Positions 16,114-24,664 of a stretch of DNA of 41,739 nt are shown here, one piece after another. Location: the NCBI GenBank assembly GCA_937981555.1, contig CALJOK010000058.1, positions 1 through 41,739 on the forward strand, written 5' to 3'. The notes under the pieces are model-generated. The model made no database searches and was not told the origin of the DNA. It worked only from the letters and a program-made list of their open reading frames with translations. Source of the stretch: an uncultured Saprospiraceae bacterium. Its GTDB lineage: Bacteria; Bacteroidota; Bacteroidia; Chitinophagales; Saprospiraceae. Within the stretch, counting starts at the first letter, position 1. The number at the start of each line of letters is the position of its first letter. A program made the translations under genes and the position numbers.

Positions 16114-17331
16114 TTAATTTTCCGGCAAATTTGTCGATATAGAATCTATTTCCATTTTCTGTTGATTGTAAATATCAAAAAACGTTGGAACACTTTGCAT
16201 CAAAAATCTAGAAAAAGAATTAGACAAAACCACAATTCCAATATCTTCTTCCAAGCAAAAAGCCATTTCTGTTCGATAGCCGTTCAAATAACCTCCATGA
16301 TAAATTAATTTTTGATCTTTATAATTTATCGTTCGCCAACCCATCGCATAACCTACAGTAGACACTCCATCCCAATTTCGAGACCAAGGATTATTTTTTG
16401 GCAAACGATTATTTCGTTTATAAATAGGCTTTAAAGATTCTTTAGAAAATACTTCTGGGTAATGACCTAAAAGTGCATTTACCCAAATAGCCATATCCGA
16501 AATACTTGCATTTACGCCCGCGGCAGGCAGCACCGAAAAGTAGTCATCCTGCTGTTCCATTGGACGACTATTTCTGGAACTATGAGGTAACGCGATATTA
16601 TCTTCTTGAATCAAACTTTCATAATCAATTGACGCATCATTCATTTTTAAGGGTTTGTAAATGTATTGTTTTATTAGAGAATCATAAGTCATATTAGTGG
16701 ATTGTTCCAACATCGGCTGTACCAAACTGTAAGCTAAATTTTGATAAGCCATCACCCGACCTGGTGCTGCAATCAAAGGGACTTCTTTTAATCTAGGAAT
16801 CATTTGCTCCATAGATTGACCTGCTTCGATCAAGTTTCCATAAGTGTGTCGTGGCAATCCGGTAGAATGACTTAACACATGTTTTAGATTTAAAACTTGG
16901 GTAGCAGAATCTTCTATTAATTGGAAATTTGGAATATAGTCTTTGACCTTTGAATTCCATCTGAGTTTCTTTTCGGCCACAATTTGAGCAGCTAAAACAG
17001 CAGCAAATCCTTTGGACAAAGAAGCAATTCGAAATACAGTATGTTGATTAATTGAATCCCTCTCCCCTGCCTTTTTAAGGCCAAAACCTTTTTGCATTAA
17101 AATTTTTCCATCTTTTACAATTGCAACCGCCATGCCTGTAGGAGCGTTTTTCAATTGAAATTGTTCTTCGACAGTATAGGTAAATTCATCTGTCAAAGCT
17201 TGTTCGAAAGGAGTTAAACTATTTTTTTTTGGAAGATTTTTTTCTACAGAATGAGGAGAACTACAACTTTTTAACAATACAATTACAAAAAATAATATTG
17301 TCAAATCAAACCATCTCTTTTCAATATTCAT
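16114..17331 (-). CDS. Beta-lactamase-fold serine hydrolase, lipoprotein
   Basis: This class C beta-lactamase/PBP-like serine hydrolase has about 405 residues and is anchored by a lipoprotein signal (FFVIVLLKSC). The catalytic SxxK is in FRIASLSKGF, the second motif YxN-like is YQNLAYS, and the third is HGGYLNGYR. Members include esterases, D-aminopeptidases and peptidoglycan-active enzymes, so true beta-lactam hydrolysis should not be assumed. The ATG at 17329-17331 is preferred to the TTG one codon upstream. A paralogous lipoprotein of the same fold lies at 37464-38537. Confidence 0.88.
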   Translation of the reverse strand: MNIEKRWFDLTILFFVIVLLKSCSSPHSVEKNLPKKNSLTPFEQALTDEFTYTVEEQFQLKNAPTGMAVAIVKDGKILMQKGFGLKKAGERDSINQHTVFRIASLSKGFAAVLAAQIVAEKKLRWNSKVKDYIPNFQLIEDSATQVLNLKHVLSHSTGLPRHTYGNLIEAGQSMEQMIPRLKEVPLIAAPGRVMAYQNLAYSLVQPMLEQSTNMTYDSLIKQYIYKPLKMNDASIDYESLIQEDNIALPHSSRNSRPMEQQDDYFSVLPAAGVNASISDMAIWVNALLGHYPEVFSKESLKPIYKRNNRLPKNNPWSRNWDGVSTVGYAMGWRTINYKDQKLIYHGGYLNGYRTEMAFCLEEDIGIVVLSNSFSRFLMQSVPTFFDIYNQQKMEIDSISTNLPEN

Positions 17332-17432
17332 CAAAATATTTTTATTTTAAAAAACCAAGACTCAAGAAACCGAATAATAATTTAAATCTCAAAATATCCG
17401 TCAGTTTAATACAAAATCGAATAAGATTGTTA

Positions 17433-17440
17433 TATATTTG
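17433..17440 (+). promoter_or_regulatory. -7 box upstream of the OmpA/PD40 gene
   Basis: TATATTTG matches TAnnTTTG exactly, about 95 bases before the ATG at 17535. The upstream box is only TTTA (17405-17408) at a long spacing, so support is partial. Confidence 0.35.
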
Positions 17441-17534
17441 AAATGCATTTACTCCATACTATATAGAAAACAAGATTGCCTAATTTTTATTCAGAAGGGA
17501 GCTTTACCAAAAGCAAAACCAAAAATAACCTCTA

Positions 17535-20500
17535 ATGAATTTTAAAACGCCTATTTACTTTTCTACTCTTGTTTTCCTTATCTTTTCCATTCCAATTTTT
17601 TCACAAACCGAAGAAGGTTTTGAGCAACTTCAAAACGAAGAATTCGAATCTGCTATTGCATTATTTGAACAAGATTTAAATAATAAATCAATGAGTGTTT
17701 TTGCTAATTATGGACTAGCAAAAATTTACGCGGACAGTTCATTCTCAGTAATAAACTTGGATAAGGCTTGGGAATATTTTTTAGAATTTAACAAAGGATA
17801 TAAAACACTCAAATCAAAGAAAAAAGATAAATATAAAAAGCAATTTAAAATCAAGTCGTCTAGGTTAAAAAACCAAATCACAGAAGATGCCATCAGTTTT
17901 GCGAAGCTTGAAAATTCAGTTGAATCCTATGACCACTTTTTAACTTTTTATAAAAAAACCAAACTTTCTTATCGCAAAGAGATAGAATTAAATCGTAATC
18001 AATTAGCTTATGAAGATGCCCTAGAAAGCAATACCAGTAAGGCTTTCAATTTTTTTCTAGAAAAATATAAGAAGTCATTGAAATCAAAATCTCCACAACT
18101 TTTTAAAGAAGGAGGAAAAAGATTTTTTGAACTTTCTATGAAAGAAAATGGCTGGAGTAGTTTTGATAGTTTTGCCAAAAGACATAATCGAAATCCTTAC
18201 ATAAGAGATTCTGGAGCTAAAAAATACCAAGCAATTCATGACCTTTACGATAAAGCAAAATATCATGAATTTATAGATGAAAACCCTAAAAGTTTACACC
18301 TAAAATTTGCTAAAAATCGTTTAGTTGAACAATTTTTGAAGAACGGAAATTTAGCAGAATTTAATTGGTTCTTACTATCCTATCCTGAACATGAATCTTC
18401 GAATGATTTATGGAAAAGATTCTTAGAAACTTACCTCGCAGAAAAAGGAGATGAGTACGTCAAAGAATTTGTAAAAATGTATCCTCAATACCCTTTCCAA
18501 GATGAATTGGATGAAAAATTAAATATAGTTTTGCAAAAAGAGGAAGCCGATTATTTCCAAAAAATCCAAAACTCAAAAGATGTAATTGCATTGTTATCAT
18601 TTTGGGAGAATTTCCCTAATAGTGATTACGCTCCAAAAATAGAATCACAAGTTGCCTCCCTAATTGGAAAAAATTCTACGATTCCAGTACTCGAAAAATA
18701 TTTAAGTTTAAGTTCCAATACTTCAAAAAAAGCAACATTAGTCACTCATCTTTATTCCATGTATTCGGAAGACTTACGCGTCAGTAATTTGAAAAAATTT
18801 CAAACTAAATACGGAGATATTTTTAGGGACTCTGTCCGAATTGAAAATGATTTGGCTTTGGCTAACAGATTTGAAGATTTAAAAGATCGAACGTTTGATA
18901 AAAAACAGAATGAGGAATTTTCACAATTTATCAAAGACGCCGCACCACATCGAGCAGCTTTTCAAGCATTGCTAAAAATTATTTCTGATGACTTAAAAAA
19001 TAAAAATTGGTCCAATGCAAAATTGACCATGAAAAAATATAAATCTTACTTTGAAGAATCCAACCTCTACCATCAACTTTTTGATGCATTAAATGCACCA
19101 AGTCAAAATGTTCGATTAACAAGATTGGATGCTATAAATTCAGCAGGAAGCGAATATGCTCCCGTCATTTCTGCCGATGGAAAAACACTTTTCTTCTGTG
19201 CAAAATATCGACCTGACAACTTAGGTAAAGAAGATATTTTTATTTCCCAAAAAGAAAATAATCAATGGACACCTGCAAAGTTAATGCGGGGAATTAATAC
19301 TGTTTCAGCGAGCGAAGCACCGGAAGCTATTTCGGTAGATGGTACTCAAATAATGATGTTTCAAAATGGACAATTATGTTTTAGTAACCAAACTTTTGAA
19401 GGTTGGTCGGAACTTGAATTTTTACCTCGCTCTGTCAACAGTACTGCATGGCAAGCGGATGCTACATTATCAAGTGACGGAAAAGCATTGTTATATGCTT
19501 CCTCCCGCAAGGATATTGTTGGTTTTACAAAAGACGGTAATTTGGATATTTATGTTGCCTTAAAGAATGAGGAAGGTAAATGGCAAGATGTAATTAATTT
19601 GGGGCAACAGATCAATACACCATTTTTGGATCGCTCTCCATTTTTACATCCAGACATGAAAACATTATATTTTAGTTCAACTGGTCATGGTGGTTTTGGA
19701 CAGATGGATGTGTTTAAAACGACTCGCTTGGATGAAACTTGGACTAATTGGAGTACGCCTGTAAATTTAGGTCGAGAAATAAACACACCTAATAATGATT
19801 GGGGTTACAAGGTGAGTACAGATGGTGCAACAGCCTATTTTAGTTTTGCCTCTGATACATCTAAGAATGAAGATATTTATCAAGTAGAATTACCACAGAA
19901 AATGAGGCCATTAGCTGTTTCAACTATTTCTGGAACGTTAAAAGATTCCTATGGCTTGCCAATTGATGCAGAAATTATTATTGAAGATTTAGAAACTGGA
20001 AAGGTTGTTAGTGAGCTAAAAAGCAATCCAAAAACTGGAGAATTCTTCGCGGTTTTACCAGACAATCGAAAATATAGTTACTACATCAAAAAGGAAGATT
20101 ATTTTCCAATTTCCAATAATCTTGATTTGAGTAATAATAAAAGAGTGGAGATTAATGAAAACCTAAAACTTTTCACCGTTGCTGAGTTGACTGAAAAGGG
20201 AGTGAATTTAACGTTGGAAAACATCTTTTTTGATACAGATAAAGCCATTCTTAAAAAGGAATCATATGCGGAGTTGAATAGAGTTTTTGCTTTAATAAAA
20301 ACCAATAATTTTAAAATCGAATTATTTGGCCATACTGATAATGTTGGCGAAAATAAATATAATCTCCAACTTTCACAAAAACGTGCAGATGCTGTTAGAA
20401 AGTATTTAATTGAGAAAGGAATTCCATCTGCTGATATTTCGGCGCTTGGAGAAGGAGAAACAAAACCTATCGAAAGTAATGATACGGAGAAAGGAAAAGC

Positions 20501-20537
20501 GAAAAATCGAAGGGTGGAAGTTAAGTTTAAGAATTAG
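17535..20537 (+). CDS. TPR/PD40/CRD/OmpA protein, PorE-like architecture
   Basis: The 1000-residue exported protein has a signal peptide (FSTLVFLIFSIPIFSQ), then helical TPR-like repeats to about residue 510, which are Lys- and Tyr-rich. Residues about 531-790 form a PD40/WD40-like propeller (EYAPVISADGKTLFF, TLSSDGKALLYASSRKD, FLHPDMKTLYFSS). Residues 794-862 form a carboxypeptidase-regulatory-like (CRD) domain starting SGTLKDSYGLPIDAEI. The C-terminal OmpA domain (about 890-1000) has LFGHTDNVGENKYN and KAKNRRVEVK, which contain the Asp and Arg that bind diaminopimelate in peptidoglycan. The order TPR, propeller, CRD, OmpA is that of PorE, a periplasmic T9SS component. The N-terminal repeat block is much longer here, and paralogues of other function exist. 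Confidence 0.85.
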   Translation: MNFKTPIYFSTLVFLIFSIPIFSQTEEGFEQLQNEEFESAIALFEQDLNNKSMSVFANYGLAKIYADSSFSVINLDKAWEYFLEFNKGYKTLKSKKKDKYKKQFKIKSSRLKNQITEDAISFAKLENSVESYDHFLTFYKKTKLSYRKEIELNRNQLAYEDALESNTSKAFNFFLEKYKKSLKSKSPQLFKEGGKRFFELSMKENGWSSFDSFAKRHNRNPYIRDSGAKKYQAIHDLYDKAKYHEFIDENPKSLHLKFAKNRLVEQFLKNGNLAEFNWFLLSYPEHESSNDLWKRFLETYLAEKGDEYVKEFVKMYPQYPFQDELDEKLNIVLQKEEADYFQKIQNSKDVIALLSFWENFPNSDYAPKIESQVASLIGKNSTIPVLEKYLSLSSNTSKKATLVTHLYSMYSEDLRVSNLKKFQTKYGDIFRDSVRIENDLALANRFEDLKDRTFDKKQNEEFSQFIKDAAPHRAAFQALLKIISDDLKNKNWSNAKLTMKKYKSYFEESNLYHQLFDALNAPSQNVRLTRLDAINSAGSEYAPVISADGKTLFFCAKYRPDNLGKEDIFISQKENNQWTPAKLMRGINTVSASEAPEAISVDGTQIMMFQNGQLCFSNQTFEGWSELEFLPRSVNSTAWQADATLSSDGKALLYASSRKDIVGFTKDGNLDIYVALKNEEGKWQDVINLGQQINTPFLDRSPFLHPDMKTLYFSSTGHGGFGQMDVFKTTRLDETWTNWSTPVNLGREINTPNNDWGYKVSTDGATAYFSFASDTSKNEDIYQVELPQKMRPLAVSTISGTLKDSYGLPIDAEIIIEDLETGKVVSELKSNPKTGEFFAVLPDNRKYSYYIKKEDYFPISNNLDLSNNKRVEINENLKLFTVAELTEKGVNLTLENIFFDTDKAILKKESYAELNRVFALIKTNNFKIELFGHTDNVGENKYNLQLSQKRADAVRKYLIEKGIPSADISALGEGETKPIESNDTEKGKAKNRRVEVKFKN

Positions 20538-20559
20538 ATTTAACAGCTATTAAAAAAAT

Positions 20560-20600
20560 AAAAGTGGTGTTAGCGCTTAAAGCACTAACACCACTTTTAT
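20560..20600. terminator. Bidirectional terminator, GTTAGC-type hairpin
   Basis: AAAAGTGGTGTTAG pairs with CTAACACCACTTTT around GCGCTTAAAGCA. It separates the convergent genes ending at 20537 and 20621. Confidence 0.85.
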
Positions 20601-20620
20601 TTTCAATTCTATAAATTATT

Positions 20621-20815
20621 TTATTTAGGAACCCTACCCGATCCATTACATTGCTTACATTCTTCTCGATCCCTAACACCATACCAATAACCTTTTCCTT
20701 CACAATTAGGACAGCCTTTCGTACTTGATAAAAGTTGTGGAACCCAAGTAAATAATTTAATGGCAAGATAGATCAAGCCAAAAACAACTAGAATTCTAAG
20801 CAAAATGATGAACAT
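20621..20815 (-). CDS. Small membrane protein with DnaJ-type zinc finger
   Basis: The 64-residue protein has one N-terminal transmembrane segment (MFIILLRILVVFGLIYLAI). It is followed by two CxxCxGxG motifs, CPNCEGKG and CKQCNGSG, which together make one DnaJ-like zinc-binding site. Nothing else fits in the chain, so it may be a membrane-tethered thiol or zinc mini-chaperone. The frame is supported by the paired motifs, an ATG start and the terminator just beyond the stop. Another open frame over the same DNA lacks any motif. It is the last minus-strand gene after the YeeE/YedE pair, 74 bases downstream. The role is unknown. Confidence 0.75.
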   Translation of the reverse strand: MFIILLRILVVFGLIYLAIKLFTWVPQLLSSTKGCPNCEGKGYWYGVRDREECKQCNGSGRVPK

Positions 20816-20889
20816 GAAATATGAAGTTTTAACTTGTAAAAAAATTCGAAGATATAATTTCTTTTACAAAACCTCAAGGCCCCTAATTC

Positions 20890-21303
20890 TTAATGAGGCA
20901 ATTTACTCTTTAATGCTCCATACACAAATGTTCCGACCAACGCACTCATTATAATAATCAAAATAATCAAATATCCATGTCCCACCAAAACATAAAGTGG
21001 CCCTGGACAAGCTCCAGTCATCGCCCACCCTAGACCAAAAATAGTTCCTCCAAAAAAACTTGCTTTGTACGTTTTAGGTTTATCTTTAATTTGGATGACA
21101 TCACCAAAAATATTTTTGACATCATATTTTTTTATCAAAAAATGTAACAATGCTCCCATCACAACGGCCACTCCTATAATGCCATACATATGAAAACTTT
21201 GGAATCGAAACATTTCTTGAATTCGAAACCATGAGATGGCTTCTGACTTTGTCATCACTATCCCAAATAATATTCCTACCAATAAAAACTTTAATAATTT
21301 CAT
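20890..21303 (-). CDS. YeeE/YedE-type membrane protein, second half
   Basis: This inner-membrane protein of 137 residues has about four transmembrane helices. The signature GLGWAMTGACPGPLYVLVG contains the conserved Cys of the YeeE/YedE (TsuA-like, DUF6691/PmpB) family, members of which import thiosulfate or other sulfur compounds. It follows the other half by 19 bases and the two probably assemble as one transporter, as in PmpA-PmpB pairs. No sulfur dioxygenase or rhodanese gene is seen next to it. Confidence 0.88.
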   Translation of the reverse strand: MKLLKFLLVGILFGIVMTKSEAISWFRIQEMFRFQSFHMYGIIGVAVVMGALLHFLIKKYDVKNIFGDVIQIKDKPKTYKASFFGGTIFGLGWAMTGACPGPLYVLVGHGYLIILIIIMSALVGTFVYGALKSKLPH

Positions 21304-21322
21304 GTCTCTTCTTATTAATATT

Positions 21323-21904
21323 TTACAAAGAAAAAATAATTGGAAATAATAAATGCGTCATCAGCAATCCTCCAATAAAAAACCCAACCACCGCAATTAA
21401 GGAAGGTAGTTGCAAATTCGACAAACCAGTTATCGCATGTCCTGAAGTACATCCACCACCATATCTAGTTCCAAATCCAATTAAGAATCCACCTCCCACA
21501 ATTAAAATTAATCCTTTCAAAGTTTTCAATGCTTCAAAATTAAAAACATCAATTGGTAAAAATCCCGCACCTTCAATACTCGTTTTGGGGTAAGTAATTC
21601 CTAAAGCAGATAAGTCATTTATCGTTGCTGTTGAAATTTGAACAGGCTCAGGACTTGCCAAAAAAGTCGAAGCAATAACTCCACCAATGATACTTCCTAA
21701 AACAAAAACTAATAACCAATCATGCTTTTTCCAATCATAATTAAAATATTCAAATCGTTTTCCTGCTCCACCAATTGAACACATGGCTTGAAAAGAGGAA
21801 GACACTCCAAATTTTTGCCCTAGGTAAATAAGCAACAACATGACTAAGAAAAGCATAGCTCCCGAAATAGACCAATGCCAAGGTTGACTAATAAATTCTA
21901 TCAT
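21323..21904 (-). CDS. YeeE/YedE-type membrane protein, first half
   Basis: This 193-residue protein has several transmembrane helices. The family signature is GFGTRYGGGCTSGHAITGL, with its Cys in the pore region and the matching Cys of the partner in the next gene. Proteins of this type take up sulfur compounds such as thiosulfate. It is the first gene of the two-gene unit, and a CRP-like palindrome lies about 150 bases upstream of the ATG. The substrate is inferred from the family only. Confidence 0.88.
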   Translation of the reverse strand: MIEFISQPWHWSISGAMLFLVMLLLIYLGQKFGVSSSFQAMCSIGGAGKRFEYFNYDWKKHDWLLVFVLGSIIGGVIASTFLASPEPVQISTATINDLSALGITYPKTSIEGAGFLPIDVFNFEALKTLKGLILIVGGGFLIGFGTRYGGGCTSGHAITGLSNLQLPSLIAVVGFFIGGLLMTHLLFPIIFSL

Positions 21905-22047
21905 TTTATTAAAATTTAATTATTCTCAAGTAAGAAAAACTATCCTTCAAAATTTCCCAATTCAATTGAAAATTTCAAATCTAAAATTGAAACGTTATTA
22001 TTTGGTTATTTCTAAATGCAAAGATGTATACTTAACAAGTAAAAGGG

Positions 22048-22063
22048 TGTGATTGTCATCACA
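22048..22063. promoter_or_regulatory. CRP/FNR-family binding-site candidate
   Basis: TGTGA-TTGTCA-TCACA is an exact match to the symmetrical CRP half-sites with a 6-base spacer. On the minus strand a CATCTTTG box at 22018-22025 would place the site near -41, the usual position for class II activation of the YeeE/YedE pair. The regulator gene is not in the window. Confidence 0.45.
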
Positions 22064-22236
22064 TAAAACGATTATTTGGTTAGAATGTCGGCTAAAAATC
22101 CAAAATAGACGTTCAAAGGTTTCAAAGAGTATGATTATTTCTCCGATTAATCTTAAAAACCCTCCAAATACGTATAACATTTTTTTTAAAAATATGTTCC
22201 CTAGCCTATCAAATTTATTTTATTTAAAAAATTGAA

Positions 22237-22268
22237 ATAAAAATTAGTCACTAGCGACTAATTTTTAT
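22237..22268. promoter_or_regulatory. Palindromic operator candidate for the TetR regulator
   Basis: A perfect 13-bp inverted repeat ATAAAAATTAGTC / GACTAATTTTTAT surrounds ACTAGC. Its core TTAGTC-N6-GACTAA has the size of a TetR dimer site. It ends at the first base of a -7-like box (TATATTTA, 22268-22275) and lies 36 bases before the regulator's ATG, so binding should block that promoter. Confidence 0.65.
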
Positions 22269-22303
22269 ATATTTACGACTATAATTAATTTCTAAAAACA
22301 TCC

Positions 22304-22960
22304 ATGAGTACCAAATTAAAAATCATCAAACAAGGCATCACCAGTTTCAATAAATCAAGTTTTGGAACAGTCACCTTATTTGAAATCGCTCAAACCTTAG
22401 GTATTTCACGTGGAAATTTAACCTACCATTTTAAAGATAAAAATGTACTTCTTAAAGCAATTGTGGAAGACATGTTAGAAAAAATGGAAGTACAACGAAA
22501 AAAATCTAGATCACTTCCTTCTTTCGAAAACTTGCACAATGAAGTTCAGTTATATTTTAAATTTCAAAAAACATACTCCTTTATATTTAGAGATTCCCAA
22601 GTGTTGAAATTGCCTTTCGTCAATAAGAAGTTTAAGGAAATGACGGAACAAACCATATTGGATAATAAAGCTGCCATTGCATTTTCCATCCAATTGGGAA
22701 ATATGAAGTCCGAACCTTTCCCTGGCATTTATAATAATGTTGCAGTAATAACTTGGGTTCTTTCCTTTTATTGGTCTGCCCAAAACATTGTAAGAAACAC
22801 CTCCAAAAATGAAGATGGGGAAAAAGTAATTTGGAGTTTGCTCCTTCCTCATTTTACACCGAAAGGAATTAAAGCATTTAAAAAATATTTTGGAGAAGAT
22901 TATTTTAATCAAATTGGAGAAGCATTTCAATTTGACATCAACAATTATATTTCTTTCTAA
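22304..22960 (+). CDS. TetR-family transcriptional regulator
   Basis: The 218-residue protein has an N-terminal TetR helix-turn-helix (VTLFEIAQTLGISRGNLTYHF, residues about 26-46, with the typical YHF-DK end) and a mainly helical ligand domain. The acyl-CoA carboxylase and hydratase genes lie directly downstream on the same strand. By position it is likely to sense an acyl-CoA or degradation intermediate and to repress both itself and the operon through the palindrome at 22237. An 86-base palindromic element separates it from the carboxylase gene. Confidence 0.9.
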   Translation: MSTKLKIIKQGITSFNKSSFGTVTLFEIAQTLGISRGNLTYHFKDKNVLLKAIVEDMLEKMEVQRKKSRSLPSFENLHNEVQLYFKFQKTYSFIFRDSQVLKLPFVNKKFKEMTEQTILDNKAAIAFSIQLGNMKSEPFPGIYNNVAVITWVLSFYWSAQNIVRNTSKNEDGEKVIWSLLLPHFTPKGIKAFKKYFGEDYFNQIGEAFQFDINNYISF

Positions 22961-23047
22961 GTAGCGGGACTCTCCGAGTCCCGTGTCAAAACTATCAAGG
23001 GGCAAACACCTATTTCAATAATTCGGGACTCGGGAGAGTACCGCTAC
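22961..23047. repeat. REPIN-like pair of palindromes
   Basis: Two units face each other. Unit 1 (22961-22983) contains the hairpin CGGGACTC-TCC-GAGTCCCG. Unit 2 (23024-23047) is its inverted copy, with one mismatch and one inserted base, and carries a GGGA loop. The arms are 23-24 bases and the spacer is 40. It starts one base after the TetR stop and ends nine bases before the next ATG. It is GC-rich against the surrounding sequence, which is typical of mobile REP elements. Confidence 0.75.
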
Positions 23048-23056
23048 CACAAAAAA

Positions 23057-24658
23057 ATGCGAGCATTAAATTCAACAATCAATCCCTCCAGCCAAGCATT
23101 CAAAGACAATGTCATTGAAATGAAAAAGCTCATCGACTTGCTTCACAAACATCTCGAAACGAGTCGGTTTGAAGGAAAAGAAAATTCTATCCAACGGGCT
23201 AGAAAGCGTGGAAAATTTTTAGCTAGAGAACGAATCGAATTACTTTTAGACAAAGACAGTCCATTCTTAGAATTACTTCCCCTTGCTGGTTTAGAAAAAA
23301 AAGGAGGCTTTGGAGCAGGAGGAACCAACGTTTCAGGTATCGGAATTGTCTCTGGAAAATTATGCATGATTAATTCCAATGTAGGAACTCGAAAAGGAGG
23401 TTCAGTTGACCAAACCACCGTATTTAAAGGATTACGCGTTGGTGATATTACTCGCGAATGCAAATTACCGACCATCAATTTAGTCGAAAGTGGCGGTGCT
23501 AACTTACCTGACCAAGCGACGATTTTTAATTATGGTGGAGAAAGTTTTAGAGAAATTACTAGGCGTTCCGCTTCAGGGATTCAAACCATTTCTATGGTTT
23601 TTGGAAATGCGACTGCAGGAGGTGCTTATATTCCAGGTATGTCAGATTATGCTATTTTTCAAAAAAAAGCCGCCAAAGTTTTTCTTGCCGGACCACCGTT
23701 AGTAAAGATGGCAACAAATGAGGAATCCACAGATGAAGAATTAGGTGGAGCTGAAATGCATAGTCGGATTTCAGGTGTTTCAGATTATTTGGCGGAAGAT
23801 GAATTGGATGCTATTCGAATAGCCAGAGAGATCATGGAATTTATTCCAGCCACAAAACCACACTTTGTTCCGACTGAAAAAATCAAGGAACCACTTTTTG
23901 ATTCAGAAGAGATATTAGGTCTCGTGCCTGCAAATATCAAAACGCCTTTTGATGTTCGTGAACTTATCATGCGAATTACTGATGGCTCAGAATTTTCAGA
24001 ATTTAAGTCTGAATATGGAACGACTATGATTTGTGGTTGGACAAAAATACATGGATATCCAATTGGGATTTTAGGAAATAATGGAGTTATTTTCTCAGAG
24101 TCGGCAAACAAAGCTGCTCAGTTTATTCAACTCTCCAATCAGAAAAACATCCCACTTCTTTTTTTACAAAATACGACAGGCTATATGGTCGGAAAAAAAT
24201 ATGAAGAAGGTGGTATCATCAAAAATGGCGCAAAATTAATCAACGCAGTTTCCAATAGTAAAGTCCCCTCGATCACTTTGATGACTGGCTCATCATATGG
24301 AGCAGGCAACTATGGTATGAATGGAAGGTCGTATGATCCTAATTTTTTATTCGCATTCCCCAACTCAAAAATTGGCGTGATGGGTTCCGAACAGATCGCA
24401 GGTGTAATGGAAATCGTCCAGCGCGCTTCCGCCAAATCAAAAGGAATTCCTTACGATGAAGAGCAAGGAAAAATGATTAAAGGAATGATGATGATGGAAG
24501 CAGAATCTAAATCTTCGGTTTGGCATTCCACTTCTGAAATGTGGGACGATGGTGTCATCGATCCAAGAGAGACAAGAAATTATTTAGGATTTTGTTTAGC
24601 CGTTTTATACAATCAAAAAATCAAAGGAGCTAAAAATTTTGGAATCTGGCGGCACTAA
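23057..24658 (+). CDS. Acyl-CoA carboxylase carboxyltransferase (beta) subunit
   Basis: This is the carboxyltransferase half of a biotin-dependent acyl-CoA carboxylase, 533 residues, crotonase-fold N and C domains. The oxyanion-hole and biotin-site regions are GGATAGGAYIPGMSDYA-type (here FGNATAGGAYIPGMSDYA) and QNTTGYMVGKKYEEGG-I with SSYGAGNYGMNGRSYDP. Length and motifs match the 3-methylcrotonyl-CoA carboxylase (LiuB/MccB) and geranyl-CoA carboxylase (AtuC) group rather than propionyl-CoA carboxylase. Leucine/isovalerate or acyclic-terpene degradation is therefore the likely setting. I cannot choose between them by eye. The alpha subunit gene follows after 101 bases that contain palindromes. 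Confidence 0.92.
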   Translation: MRALNSTINPSSQAFKDNVIEMKKLIDLLHKHLETSRFEGKENSIQRARKRGKFLARERIELLLDKDSPFLELLPLAGLEKKGGFGAGGTNVSGIGIVSGKLCMINSNVGTRKGGSVDQTTVFKGLRVGDITRECKLPTINLVESGGANLPDQATIFNYGGESFREITRRSASGIQTISMVFGNATAGGAYIPGMSDYAIFQKKAAKVFLAGPPLVKMATNEESTDEELGGAEMHSRISGVSDYLAEDELDAIRIAREIMEFIPATKPHFVPTEKIKEPLFDSEEILGLVPANIKTPFDVRELIMRITDGSEFSEFKSEYGTTMICGWTKIHGYPIGILGNNGVIFSESANKAAQFIQLSNQKNIPLLFLQNTTGYMVGKKYEEGGIIKNGAKLINAVSNSKVPSITLMTGSSYGAGNYGMNGRSYDPNFLFAFPNSKIGVMGSEQIAGVMEIVQRASAKSKGIPYDEEQGKMIKGMMMMEAESKSSVWHSTSEMWDDGVIDPRETRNYLGFCLAVLYNQKIKGAKNFGIWRH

Positions 24659-24664
24659 CGTAAA

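Larger units (their letters stand above)
21905..22303. other. Divergent regulatory region, YeeE/YedE pair and TetR gene
   Basis: This stretch of 399 bases has no convincing gene. It holds the CRP-like site at 22048-22063 towards the minus-strand transporter genes and the TetR operator candidate at 22237-22268 towards the plus-strand genes. Two overlapping 60-codon frames on opposite strands lack any protein feature. Confidence 0.6.

Noticed and set aside
20527-20766. 79-codon minus-strand frame over the zinc-finger gene
   Set aside because: It overlaps the frame with paired CxxCxGxG motifs and runs through the terminator hairpin.
21998-22235. Two 60-codon frames on opposite strands
   Set aside because: They overlap each other and the regulatory sites; no protein features.
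22550-23005. 151-codon minus-strand frame
   Set aside because: It is antisense to the TetR gene and the REPIN-like element and shows no recognisable protein feature.
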